NCBI RefSeq assembly: GCF_041262565.1
Contig: NZ_JBGCCJ010000001.1
Location: 186,001-250,000, forward strand
Source of the DNA: Leifsonia sp. EB41
Lineage (GTDB): Bacteria > Actinomycetota > Actinomycetes > Actinomycetales > Microbacteriaceae
Reading direction: 5' to 3'
Length of the DNA: 64,000 bases
The translations under genes and the position numbers were made by a program. The stretch's first letter is position 1, and each line of letters opens with the position of its first letter. Below are positions 17,201 through 27,278 of this stretch, one piece after another. The notes under the pieces are model-generated. The model made no database searches. It was given only the letters and a program-made list of their open reading frames with translations, and was not told the DNA's origin.

Positions 17201-18991
17201 GAGTTCGTAGTCACCAACACCGGGAACGTGACGCTCCAGAGCCCCCAGGTCGTGGAGGCCGCGTTCAGCGGGTTCGCCGTGCTGAGCCCGGCGTGCCCGG
17301 CCGGGGTCACTTCCCTGGCGCCCGGCCAGTCGGTGACCTGCACGGCCGACTACGTCGTGACCCAGGCCGACATCGACAAGGGCGGGATCACCAACCGAGC
17401 CGTGGCGACGCTCCAGACGCCGGGCGGAGCCACCATCACCGCTCCCCCGTCGGAGGTCGACATCACCGCCGACCCTGCGCCGGCGTTGACGATGGAGAAG
17501 ACGGTCGACCCCACCGCGATCACCGCGGCGGGACAGCCGGTCACCTACTCCTACCTGGTGACGAACACGGGCAACGTGACGCTCACCGACATCGGCGTGG
17601 CCGAAGGCGAGTTCACCGGCAGCGGCGGCACGCCGGCGCCGAGCTGCCCGGCCGGCGCGGCCTCCGTCGCCCCGGGCGCGACCGTCACCTGCACGGCGGC
17701 GTACACGCCGACCCAGGCCGACGTCGACGCGGGCACCGTGACCAACACGGCGACCGCGAGCGCCACGCCGATCGGCGGAGGCGCAGCGGTGGACTCCGAG
17801 CCGTCGTCGACCACCTTCAGCGCCACCGCGTCGCCGGACATGACGATCACCAAGACGGCCGACCCGGCCACCATCACACGCGCCGGTCAGACCGTGACCT
17901 ACAGCTTCGTGGTGACGAACACCGGCAATGTGACCATGTCCTCGGTCGAGGTGATCGAAGGGACCTTCACCGGAACCGGCGTCGCCCCGGCCGTCCAGTG
18001 CCCGGCGTCGCCGATCGTCCTGGCCCCCGGTGACACGGTGACCTGCACGGCGACCTACATCGCGACCCAGGCGGACGTGGACGCAGGGACCGTCGACAAC
18101 ACGGCGACGGTGCAGGGCACGATCCCGTCGGCTCCCGATGTGCCGATGACGTTCGGGCCGGCGGGCAGCACCGTCGACGCACCGGCCGATCCGGCGCTGA
18201 CGATCGTCAAGTCGGGCACGCCGAGCGACGCCGCGTCCTTCACGACCGGGGCGGTGATCACCTACAGCTTCGTGGTGACCAACACCGGCAACGTGACGCT
18301 GGACGACATCCAGGTGGCCGACTCGGGCTTCACGGGCAGCGGCCCCGCCCCGGTGCCGGACTGCTCCGGTGAGCCGACCTCACTGGCGCCGGCCGCGCAG
18401 CTGACCTGCACGGCGACCTACACCGTCACGCAGGCGGACGCCGACGCCGGAGGCATCACCAACACGGCGACGGCGAGCGGCGTCCCGCCCGCGGGCGGCG
18501 AGCCCGTGGAGAGCGAGCCGTCCACGGTCACGCTGCCGCACGACAGCGCGCCCGCGCTCGACCTGGTGAAGAGCGCCACGGTGAACGCCTCGACGATCGA
18601 CTACCGCTTCACGGTGACCAACACCGGGAACGTGACGGTCACCGGCGTGTCCATCGCGGAGGGCGACTTCACCGGCACCGGTGGGTTCCCGGGCATCGGC
18701 TGCCCGGACGGGGCGGCCTCGCTGGCTCCCGGCGCGTCGATCCTCTGCACGGCGACGTACACGCTGACGGACGCCGACCGGAAGGCGGGAACCGTGGCCA
18801 ACACGGCGGTCGCGGACGGCCAGTCCGGCTCCGGACGGGTCTCCTCCCCTCCGTCGACGGCTCGGGCCGCGCTCGGCGGGCTCGCCTCGACGGGGCTGGA
18901 CATGGACACCCTCGTCTGGTTCGGCGCGGTCCTCCTGGCCCTCGGCGGAGGCGCCATCGGATTCCGGTTCCTGCGGCGACGCCGGGCCTGA
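14282..18991 (+). CDS. Large DUF11-repeat surface protein with LAxTG sorting signal
   Basis: A 1569-residue exported protein. A signal peptide (RRR charge cluster, then a hydrophobic core ending AAAA) is followed by a non-repeat N-terminal domain (to ~240) resembling CshA-type adhesin heads, a linker domain (~240-360), and ten DUF11/DUF7507-type repeats of about 115 residues. Each repeat carries a YSFxVTNTGNVT motif and a CxxTYT segment. The C-terminus is LASTG, a hydrophobic helix and RRRR, a class E-like sortase signal. I chose ATG 14282 because GGGGAGG lies 6 nt upstream. It is probably wall-anchored and adhesive or structural. No sortase gene is in view. Confidence 0.88.
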   Translation: MKFFTRRRSKALAALVSLVMAVAGVIVFSQMAAAAPTDQQCSYADAGTGTYARTLCWLDQSGYDQAAAASLGGQQMKVALPGGYTLGYTAYATGRAVVPAALPTYVAAYLGRSDGAYRGVAGMPALYQAGATGANSSVLMSGITVTDADGNPVNAFSIVMADAESTDQGEALQFASDQPLRQIAPLGNACEAGFTGVGTNAVTCSSNESVWRTGTAMLAADAPHAVSIELDSGRRQGVAFGILLSKVVLSKTVASRVSPSDSFGLGVTAPGGIQLASANTGTATTATTGEVETIGAATTSPFTLAETATGTTPIGAYAQSWACTRNGSADPALPSGAAGPSASVTLAIGDLVNCTITNTALAGNLLLQKEAGPVNDVNGNGVRDAGDTIPYSFAVTNTGQMTVENLVVNDPAVGAVTCPTTTLAPGASTRCTANSVYTITAADVASGAFTNTATAQGNPLGGTTVIRSNTSATTTTLEAANAALTLSKTVTPSAASTAGTAVTYDYSVTNTGNVDVHALAIVESSFSGSGTGPSPVCPVTSLAPGTSTVCTATYTLTQADVDSGSVTNTAHATASDPESGTVDSPSSSATVTSAAAPAITLEKSASPDDAASFVVGQVLTYSFVATNTGNVTLTNVGIAEQGFTGTGGAVNPVCPASAPIPPGGQATCTATYTLTQADIDQGDVTNTATSHGTPPTGPAVSSAPDTISAPGNPAPAITVDKTATPATVAAQGDVVSYQFAVTNSGNVTLKDVTVDETAFSGSGATPAVTCPAEAATMVPGARVVCTASYTLTQTDADQSQLINTATATGTPPASAGGPVTSAPSTATVAVAENPALALVKTASPLHATAAGDAITYSFAVTNTGDTTVNGIGIAEGAFSGTGTAPSPTCPAGAASLAPGATVTCTATYTVTQADANAGGIDNTAAATGTTGSGAAVTSGDSQTVVPILADPAVTLQKTATVRSVTAAGQTITYEFVVTNTGNVTLQSPQVVEAAFSGFAVLSPACPAGVTSLAPGQSVTCTADYVVTQADIDKGGITNRAVATLQTPGGATITAPPSEVDITADPAPALTMEKTVDPTAITAAGQPVTYSYLVTNTGNVTLTDIGVAEGEFTGSGGTPAPSCPAGAASVAPGATVTCTAAYTPTQADVDAGTVTNTATASATPIGGGAAVDSEPSSTTFSATASPDMTITKTADPATITRAGQTVTYSFVVTNTGNVTMSSVEVIEGTFTGTGVAPAVQCPASPIVLAPGDTVTCTATYIATQADVDAGTVDNTATVQGTIPSAPDVPMTFGPAGSTVDAPADPALTIVKSGTPSDAASFTTGAVITYSFVVTNTGNVTLDDIQVADSGFTGSGPAPVPDCSGEPTSLAPAAQLTCTATYTVTQADADAGGITNTATASGVPPAGGEPVESEPSTVTLPHDSAPALDLVKSATVNASTIDYRFTVTNTGNVTVTGVSIAEGDFTGTGGFPGIGCPDGAASLAPGASILCTATYTLTDADRKAGTVANTAVADGQSGSGRVSSPPSTARAALGGLASTGLDMDTLVWFGAVLLALGGGAIGFRFLRRRRA
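15373..18850 (+). repeat. Ten tandem DUF11-type protein repeats
   Basis: Ten imperfect coding repeats of about 340-365 bp each contain a GTGACSAACACCGG-type core, near 15465, 15804, 16158, 16504, 16861, 17214, 17560, 17911, 18277 and 18618. They diverge at third codon positions, so they are old rather than a recent expansion. Confidence 0.8.
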
Positions 18992-19003
18992 CCGGGAGGC
19001 GAA

Positions 19004-19037
19004 GAAGGCGGGGACGACTCAGGTCGTCCCCGCCTTC
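19004..19037. terminator. Bidirectional terminator hairpin
   Basis: GAAGGCGGGGACGAC forms a perfect 15-bp stem with 19023-19037 around a 4-nt loop, between the surface-protein gene and the convergent amidotransferase gene. Confidence 0.75.
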
Positions 19038-19062
19038 CGTCGTTCGCCGCCAGCCGTGGTTC

Positions 19063-19908
19063 TCAGGCGTCGGCGCGCGCCATGAACGGCTCGTGGTGGT
19101 AGCCGTCGTCGTTGAGGATCGCCACCGTGGACTCCCCCACCTCCACGAACGCGCCGGGGATGTCGTTGAGCGGCTCGGACACCACGACCTTCGCCCTGTC
19201 CCCGAACACCTCCAGGCGGGCGGCGTCCGGGTACATCTCGCGCAGCTCCGGGATGGCGACCGAGTGGTACAGGGTGCGGCTGCGGCCCGAGGTGGAGTGC
19301 CGGAACGCCCACAGCGTCCCGCCGTCGGAGATCGCGATCGTCCCCTGCATCGGGAACTGGACGCCGTTCGCCTCCCCCACCTCCTCGATGCGCTGGACGG
19401 TCTTCGTCATCGCGCCGATCGGGTCGTCCTGGAGGCCGAACGTGAGGGCCAGGTAGAACATGACCTCGGAGTCGGTGGTCCCGTGGATGAGCGGGTAGAG
19501 CGACGGGTCGACCGAGAAGGTCAGGTCGCGCTTCATCTGCGCGAAGCCCCCGAGGAAGCCGTTGTGCATGAACATCCAGTTCTCGTAGCGGAACGGATGG
19601 CAGTTCGTCTGCTGGATCGGCGGGCCGCCCGCCGCCCGCACGTGCCCGAAGAACAGCGGGCTCGCGATCGAGTTGGTGAGCTCACGCAGGTTCTCGTCGT
19701 TCCAGGCGGGCTCGGTGGAGTGGAACAGCGCGGGCGTGCTGCCCGCCTTCGAGCCTTCCGGGTACCACCCGAAGCCGAAGCCGTCGCCGTTCACCGTCTC
19801 GGCGCCGAGCGGCGAGTTCAGCGATTGCGCGACCAGCGAGTGTTGCGCGTCCAGGATCAGGACGGCGGGTTTCAGCGCCTCCCCGGAGTACGCGAGCCAA
19901 CGGCACAT
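19063..19908 (-). CDS. Class II glutamine amidotransferase (EgtC-like)
   Basis: A 281-residue N-terminal-nucleophile amidohydrolase. MCRWLAYSGE places the catalytic Cys at position 2, exposed after Met removal. DGFGFGWYPEG, FGHVRAAGGPPIQQTNCHPF and MFMHNGFLGGF are the glutamine-binding and active-site segments of the class II/EgtC group, and TTDSEVMFYLAL follows. I chose ATG 19908 because the nucleophile must be residue 2 and GGGAGGGAA lies upstream. Ergothioneine genes are not adjacent, so the exact amide substrate is unknown. Confidence 0.88.
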   Translation of the reverse strand: MCRWLAYSGEALKPAVLILDAQHSLVAQSLNSPLGAETVNGDGFGFGWYPEGSKAGSTPALFHSTEPAWNDENLRELTNSIASPLFFGHVRAAGGPPIQQTNCHPFRYENWMFMHNGFLGGFAQMKRDLTFSVDPSLYPLIHGTTDSEVMFYLALTFGLQDDPIGAMTKTVQRIEEVGEANGVQFPMQGTIAISDGGTLWAFRHSTSGRSRTLYHSVAIPELREMYPDAARLEVFGDRAKVVVSEPLNDIPGAFVEVGESTVAILNDDGYHHEPFMARADA

Positions 19909-20008
19909 GACGTCTTCCCTCCCGGATCGACCGGCTCGATCCGCGAGCACCATAACGCCGCGGACCCTCCCCCGGGAATGGGCGGTGGAGTGACTCCCAG
20001 GACCGCTC

Positions 20009-20431
20009 TCAGGCGGTCGGCGCAGCCCCGGCGATGTTCACCAGCCACTGCACGCCGAACCGGTCGACCAGCATCCCGAAGCTGTCGCCCCACGGCGCCT
20101 TGGAGAGCGGCTCGACGACGGTGCCGCCGTCGACCAGCTTCTCGTAGTAGCCGGAGAGCTGGGCCTCGTCGTCGCCGCTCAGCGACACCGAGATCTGCGA
20201 GCCCTCCTTGAGGTCCATGTGGGCGGGAACGTCGGCCGCCATGATCGTGAAGCCCGCGTCGGTGGTGAGCTGCGAGTGCATGATCAGGTTCGCGTCGTCC
20301 GGGTCCTGGCTCATCCCGAACTCGGAGAAGGTGCTCTGCTGAAGGGTGCCGCCGAAGACGGACTGGTAGAAGTCCATCGCGTCGCGGGCCTGCGTGCGGA
20401 AGTTGAGGTACGGGTTCAGGATCGACGGCAT
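20009..20431 (-). CDS. PhnB-like VOC protein
   Basis: A 140-residue VOC domain protein of the PhnB/3-demethylubiquinone-methyltransferase-like group. ILNPYLNFRTQARDAMDFYQ with SVFGGTL opens it, MHSQLTTDAGFTIMAADVP forms the middle strand set, and WGDSFGMLVDRFGVQWLVNI is the C-terminal motif. The usual metal ligands are only partly kept, so it may be non-catalytic. AAGGGAG precedes the ATG. Confidence 0.87.
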   Translation of the reverse strand: MPSILNPYLNFRTQARDAMDFYQSVFGGTLQQSTFSEFGMSQDPDDANLIMHSQLTTDAGFTIMAADVPAHMDLKEGSQISVSLSGDDEAQLSGYYEKLVDGGTVVEPLSKAPWGDSFGMLVDRFGVQWLVNIAGAAPTA

Positions 20432-20528
20432 CGTGGGATCTCCCTTCGTGCGCGCGCACGGTGCGCGGCTCAGGATTCAGGCTAGTCAGTGGGCCGCCCG
20501 GGCGGGAAGGCCGCAAGCGAGCGGCGCG

Positions 20529-21596
20529 TCAGGCGAGGTACGCGGCGACGAACAGCTCGCCGCGGATCGCGCCCAGGGCCGCCAGGACGCGCTCGACCAC
20601 CGCGTCCGTCACCCCGGACGCGACGACGTCGTTGGGGCCGAGCGGCGCGAGCGGCGAGCAGCGCACCCGCACGACCTCCCAGCCCGCGGCGCGCAGCAGG
20701 CGGTCCTTGCGGCGGTCGGAGGCCTCCCGCGGGCCGACGTGCTCCAGCCCGTGCCGGCCGATGGTGTCGTACTCGATGGCGACGCGCAGCTCCGGGACGA
20801 CGATGTCAGGCCACACCTCCAGCTGGTTGTAGAACGGCCGCGCGACCCGGACCGCGTTGAGGCTCAGGTCGACCGCGAGCCGGGCGGCCAGGCGGCGCTT
20901 CAGCTCGGGCTCGGCCGCCGACGCGGGGCGCGGAGCCAGCTCGCTGAGGAAGGCCTCCCCGACCGGCACCCGGTCCGCCCCGCGGCGCGCGTTCCGGCAG
21001 ACCGGGCAGCGGCGGCCGCCGAGGATGCGCTCGACCGTGGCCGAGTAGCTCGGATGCCCGTTCGAGCACTGCCACGAGTAGCGGGTGGCGGTGCCGTTCT
21101 CGTGCGAGAGCGCGACGCGCGAGCCAGGCGCCGCCAGCGCGATCAGCTCCTCCCGCGTCATCGACGTGCGGTCGAGCCTCCGGCAGAGGTAGCAGCGGTC
21201 GTCGTCCGGGTCGTTCTCGATGCGGCGCAGGTCGCGCGCGTGGCCGCAGACGTGCAGCCCGGCGTCGGGCTCCGGCGTCCGGACGCGGCGCGGGACGGCC
21301 TCCTCGCTGCACCACGGACACCAGGCCGACCGCCGCCGGGTGCCGCCCGGACGGGAGCGCTGCTCCTCCGGCGTGGCGATGAAACGGTGGCCGGCGTCGC
21401 ACTCCCACTGCACGTAGACATCGGCGGCGGGCGGGATCTGGCTGAGCACGATCCCGGCGTTGAGCTCCGGATGGAATTGGCGCACCACGGTCGGATAGCG
21501 CTGCCAGTCGGCGCGGTAGGTGCCCACGGCGTAGGGCACCGGGAGGCCCTTCGACCACTGCCGGCGTGCCCACCACTGCGCGACGTTCTCGGTCAC
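20529..21596 (-). CDS. Zinc-ribbon protein with C-terminal PD-(D/E)xK-like nuclease domain
   Basis: A 355-residue protein. The N-terminal two thirds hold three treble-clef/zinc-ribbon-like units: WECDAGH...WCPWCSEE, HVCGH...CYLCRRL and WQCSNGH...RCPVCRNA. The C-terminal third resembles DUF559/Vsr-type nucleases: WPDIVVPELRVAIEYDTIGRH, then DRRKDRLLRAAGWEVVRVRC, with candidate catalytic Asp and Glu in PDIVV...IEYD. I chose GTG 21596 for the AAGGA upstream; the open frame extends to 21635. It stands alone with no methylase or restriction partner. It is a probable DNA-binding endonuclease; the target is unknown. Confidence 0.75.
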   Translation of the reverse strand: MTENVAQWWARRQWSKGLPVPYAVGTYRADWQRYPTVVRQFHPELNAGIVLSQIPPAADVYVQWECDAGHRFIATPEEQRSRPGGTRRRSAWCPWCSEEAVPRRVRTPEPDAGLHVCGHARDLRRIENDPDDDRCYLCRRLDRTSMTREELIALAAPGSRVALSHENGTATRYSWQCSNGHPSYSATVERILGGRRCPVCRNARRGADRVPVGEAFLSELAPRPASAAEPELKRRLAARLAVDLSLNAVRVARPFYNQLEVWPDIVVPELRVAIEYDTIGRHGLEHVGPREASDRRKDRLLRAAGWEVVRVRCSPLAPLGPNDVVASGVTDAVVERVLAALGAIRGELFVAAYLA

Positions 21597-21664
21597 GTCA
21601 CCCCGTCCTTCACACGCCAACGATACGGCGGGCATCCGACAGCGGGGGTATCACGACGGTGACG

Positions 21665-22417
21665 TCACAGCACGAACGGCAGCAGGGCGTGGCGGTCGGA
21701 CGGGTAGTCGGGGAAGGTCTCCCGGTACCAGCGGTGGTTCGCCATCGCCCGCGGCGCGAGGTTGGCGACGGTGTAGAGCGCGAATGCGAGCCCCGCGAGC
21801 GACCAGGTGGCGACGGCCCAGCCGGTCCACTCCACCATCTCGCCGAGGTAGTTCGGGCTGGACACGAACCGGAAGCCGCCCCCGTACGGGATGCGGTACC
21901 CGGCGCCGGTCCTCCGCAGCCTCCGCAGGATCCGGTCGGAGCCGACGTTGAGCGCGTAGCCCGCCGCGAACAGCGCGACACCGATCCAGAACCGCGGATC
22001 GCCCAGCCACGACACCGGGTAGACGCCGTACTCGGAGATCCACCGCGCGTTCACCCACGCATTGAGCAGATTGAAAAGGATGGCCAGCAGCATCACGAGC
22101 ACCGGCATCCGCGAGCCCGAACGCATGAGCAGCGGGTAGACGAAGGCGCGCTGCACGTAGTGCGCCTGCCAGAGCAGCAGGAAAAGCAGGGGCACGAGGT
22201 CGGCGCGGTGCGAGCCGAGCAGGTAGAAGGCCAGGAAGGCGAGGCTCGCGGGCGCCTCCATCACGATCCAGCCGACGCGCGCCGGGACGGTCGGGCCCCA
22301 GCCCGGGCGACCATGGCGTCCGCCGTAGGGCGCGATGACGAAGAGCAGGGCGACGAAGGTCACGGCCGCGAGGATGAGCTCGGCGATGACGAACCAGCGA
22401 TAGGGGCCGGGCGGCAT
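21665..22417 (-). CDS. Full-length steroid 5-alpha-reductase-like membrane enzyme
   Basis: A 250-residue membrane protein with about six to seven hydrophobic segments and the C-terminal domain of the 3-oxo-5-alpha-steroid 4-dehydrogenase family. The key parts are YRIPYGGGFRFVSSPNYLGE, EWTGWAVATWSLAGLAFALY and HRWYRETFPDYPSDRHALLP, matching the NADPH-binding region of eukaryotic SRD5A enzymes over the whole length. It would reduce an enone C=C bond in a lipid or steroid; the physiological substrate is unknown. TAAGCT lies 7 nt before the ATG. Confidence 0.85.
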   Translation of the reverse strand: MPPGPYRWFVIAELILAAVTFVALLFVIAPYGGRHGRPGWGPTVPARVGWIVMEAPASLAFLAFYLLGSHRADLVPLLFLLLWQAHYVQRAFVYPLLMRSGSRMPVLVMLLAILFNLLNAWVNARWISEYGVYPVSWLGDPRFWIGVALFAAGYALNVGSDRILRRLRRTGAGYRIPYGGGFRFVSSPNYLGEMVEWTGWAVATWSLAGLAFALYTVANLAPRAMANHRWYRETFPDYPSDRHALLPFVL

Positions 22418-22424
22418 ACGTGGG

Positions 22425-22430
22425 AGCTTA
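22425..22430 (-). promoter_or_regulatory. -10 box TAAGCT of leaderless promoter
   Basis: TAAGCT lies 7 nt upstream of the ATG at 22417, just upstream of the tRNA-Val 3' end. Confidence 0.5.
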
Positions 22431-22436
22431 GAGGAG

Positions 22437-22509
22437 TGGGCCCTGCCGGGTTCGAACCGACGACATCCACGGTGTAAACGTGGCGCTCTACCAGCTGAGC
22501 TAAAGGCCC
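22437..22509 (-). tRNA. tRNA-Val (anticodon UAC)
   Basis: A complete 73-nt cloverleaf starts GGGCCTT and pairs with AGGGCCC plus discriminator A. The D-arm is AGCTCAGCTGGTAGAGC, the anticodon loop TTTACAC reads UAC, and GGTTCGAACC is the T-arm. CCA is not encoded. Confidence 0.93.
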
Positions 22510-22544
22510 TGGTCGCGTCCCAGCCTAGCGGGGAAGGCGCACCC

Positions 22545-23015
22545 TCACACGTGCGCCGGCAGCAGCTCCAGCGCGGCCTTGTACGCCTCGATCGACCGGG
22601 CCTCCCCCGGCGCCGTGATGAACGACGCCCGGATGATGCCGGTCTCGTCGATCAGGAACGTCGCACGGTTGGCGAAGCCCTTCTCCGGCAGGAAGACGCC
22701 GTACTCCTTGGCGATGTCCCCGTGCGGCCAGAAGTCGGCCAGCAGGCTGAAATCGTAGCCCTCCTGCTCGGCCCAGGCGCGCAGCGTGTACTTGGAGTCC
22801 ACGGAGATCGCCAGCAGCTCCACCCGGTGGTCCTGGAACATCGCCAGGTTGTCGCGCAGCGCGCACAGCTCACCCGTGCAGGTGCCCGAGAACGCCAGCG
22901 GGAAGAAGACGAGCGCGACGGCCTTGGAGCCGCGGAAGTCGCTGAGCCGGACCGAGCGGCCGTGCTGGTCGAGCAGTTCGAAGTCGGGAGCCTGGGTGTC
23001 GTTCTCCAGAGCCAT
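22545..23015 (-). CDS. ahpE: AhpE-type 1-Cys/2-Cys peroxiredoxin
   Basis: A 156-residue peroxiredoxin that reduces peroxides. The active-site segment FFPLAFSGTCTGELCALRDN has the PxxxxxTC arrangement, with peroxidatic Cys46 and a second Cys51 five residues later. Downstream are LLAISVDSKYTLRAWAEQEG and the C-terminal RATFLIDETGIIRASF. Length and motifs match the actinobacterial AhpE group. AAAGGA precedes the ATG at 23015; the open frame continues upstream into aceE antisense but has no domain there. It is divergent from aceE. Confidence 0.9.
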   Translation of the reverse strand: MALENDTQAPDFELLDQHGRSVRLSDFRGSKAVALVFFPLAFSGTCTGELCALRDNLAMFQDHRVELLAISVDSKYTLRAWAEQEGYDFSLLADFWPHGDIAKEYGVFLPEKGFANRATFLIDETGIIRASFITAPGEARSIEAYKAALELLPAHV

Positions 23016-23149
23016 GAGACGTGTCCTTTCACGCGCTCCGGGGACGATTCCACCCGGCCGGCGCACGAGGACACAGCATAGACCCGGACGCTCGGAGCGC
23101 CAACCCGTGGCGGCCTCGCAAGCGGTCACCGGTGGTCCCGAGTTGCGGC

Positions 23150-23192
23150 TAGGCTGAACGATGGTGCCCGCAGATTTGTCGTGACCCGACAA
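23150..23192 (+). promoter_or_regulatory. aceE promoter region: TAGGCT -10 box and TTGTCG-N5-CGACAA palindrome
   Basis: TAGGCT at 23150-23155 predicts a start near 23162 and a leader of about 80 nt. The perfect palindrome at 23176-23192 lies just downstream of that start, a repressor position. The regulator is unknown; the FasR-type protein encoded after aceE is one candidate. Confidence 0.45.
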
Positions 23193-23241
23193 GCGGATGC
23201 GCTCCTTCCACGATCCATCCGACACAAGAAAGAGGTCGAGG

Positions 23242-25968
<2,727 letters not shown>

Positions 25969-25976
25969 CGACGCCC

Positions 25977-27185
25977 GTGGCGACTGCGACGGAGAGGACC
26001 AAGGCCGAGACGCTTGCGTGGCTGCGCAAGATCTCGGGCGAGCTCGCGACGACGACGCTGAAGCGGCTGGAGGACACGCTCCCCTGGTACCGGGACATGC
26101 CCCCCGGCCGCCGCAGCGCCGTCGGCCTGGTCGCCCAGGCGGGCATCTCGTCGTTCATCTCGTGGTTCGACGACCCGCGCTCGACGCCGTGGATCGCGGC
26201 CGACGTCTTCGGGGCGGCTCCACGTGAGCTGCTCCGGAGCGTCAGCCTGCAGCAGACCCTCCAGCTCATCAAGATCACCGTGGAGGTGGTCGAGGAGCGC
26301 GTGAAGAGCGGCGGCAACGAGTCGCTGAAGGAGGCCATCCTCCTGTACTCGCGTGAGATCGCCTTCGCCGCGGCCGACGTGTACGCCCGCGCCGCCGAGG
26401 CCCGCGGCCTCTGGGACGCACGCCTGGAGGCGCTGGTGGTCGACAGCATCCTCACGGGCGAGTACGACGACGAGCTGCCCAGCCGGATCGCCGCGCTCGG
26501 CTGGCACGGCCACGGCGAGGTCAGCGTCCTGGTGGGCACCGCCCCCAAGATGCTCGACGTGGACCAGCTCCGCCGCACAGCCAGGCACATGTCCGCGGAC
26601 GTGCTGATCGGTGTGCAGGGCAGCCGGCTGGTGCTCGTCATCGGCCGCGCCGTCCCGGCCGACGCGGCGAACGAGGACGCCATCGGGGCCACGCCGGCGG
26701 TCAGCTTCCTGGAGATCGCGCAGCAGCTCGAACCGGGCTTCGGTGCGGGTCACCTGGTGCTCGGCCACGAGGTCGCCAGCCTGGTGGACGCCTCCAAGAG
26801 CGCCAAGGCCGCGCTGGCCGGCTTCGCCGTCGCCAAGGCGTGGCGTAACTGCCCGCGGCCGGTGCACGCCGACGATCTGCTCCCCGAGCGGGCGCTCGCG
26901 GGCGACGGTCTCGCGCGGGCCACGCTGATCAGCCGCATCTACCGGCCGCTGCAGGCGTACTCCACGGAGCTCTTGACGACGCTGTGGTGCTACCTGGACA
27001 ACGGCAGGTCGCTGGAGGCCACCGCGCGCGAGCTGTTCGTGCACCCCAACACGGTGCGTTACCGGCTGAAGCGCGTCTCCGAGGTGATCGGCTGGGACGC
27101 CACCGGGGCCAGGGAGGCGCTCATCCTCCAGGCTGCGCTCATCGTGGGCTCGATCAACGAGCCGGACGCGCCGCGGAAGCACTGA
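25977..27185 (+). CDS. fasR: PucR/CdaR-type regulator of fatty-acid synthesis (FasR-like)
   Basis: A 402-residue regulator. The N-terminal half is helical and without a named domain. The C-terminal helix-turn-helix (LLTTLWCYLDNGRSLEATAR and VHPNTVRYRLKRVSEVIGWD) is the PucR HTH_30 type. Its position between aceE and fabD is the same as for Streptomyces FasR and Mycobacterium Rv2242, both linked to fabD-operon control. The symbol rests on this synteny. The GTG start is 8 bp after aceE, so it is co-transcribed with it. Confidence 0.85.
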   Translation: MATATERTKAETLAWLRKISGELATTTLKRLEDTLPWYRDMPPGRRSAVGLVAQAGISSFISWFDDPRSTPWIAADVFGAAPRELLRSVSLQQTLQLIKITVEVVEERVKSGGNESLKEAILLYSREIAFAAADVYARAAEARGLWDARLEALVVDSILTGEYDDELPSRIAALGWHGHGEVSVLVGTAPKMLDVDQLRRTARHMSADVLIGVQGSRLVLVIGRAVPADAANEDAIGATPAVSFLEIAQQLEPGFGAGHLVLGHEVASLVDASKSAKAALAGFAVAKAWRNCPRPVHADDLLPERALAGDGLARATLISRIYRPLQAYSTELLTTLWCYLDNGRSLEATARELFVHPNTVRYRLKRVSEVIGWDATGAREALILQAALIVGSINEPDAPRKH

Positions 27186-27248
27186 TATCCGCCCGTTGTA
27201 GACATCCACAAAGCTTCGACGCATAGTTCATCCACATCCGACACATCC
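27184..27248 (+). promoter_or_regulatory. fabD upstream region with repeated (C/T)ATCC elements
   Basis: TATCC at 27186-27190 and CATCC at 27203, 27229, 27235 and 27244 give five direct elements in 65 bp. TTGT-N8-ACAA overlaps the first ones. The clustering suggests a multi-site regulator, plausibly the product of the preceding gene; no footprint is known. Confidence 0.35.
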
Positions 27249-27278
27249 GCGCGGCGGAAGATTGGCAGACTTGAACCC

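Noticed and set aside
15373-18850. Regularly spaced repeats that might be read as a CRISPR-like or satellite array
   Set aside because: The repeats are about 350 bp, coding and imperfect at third positions, so they are protein repeats.
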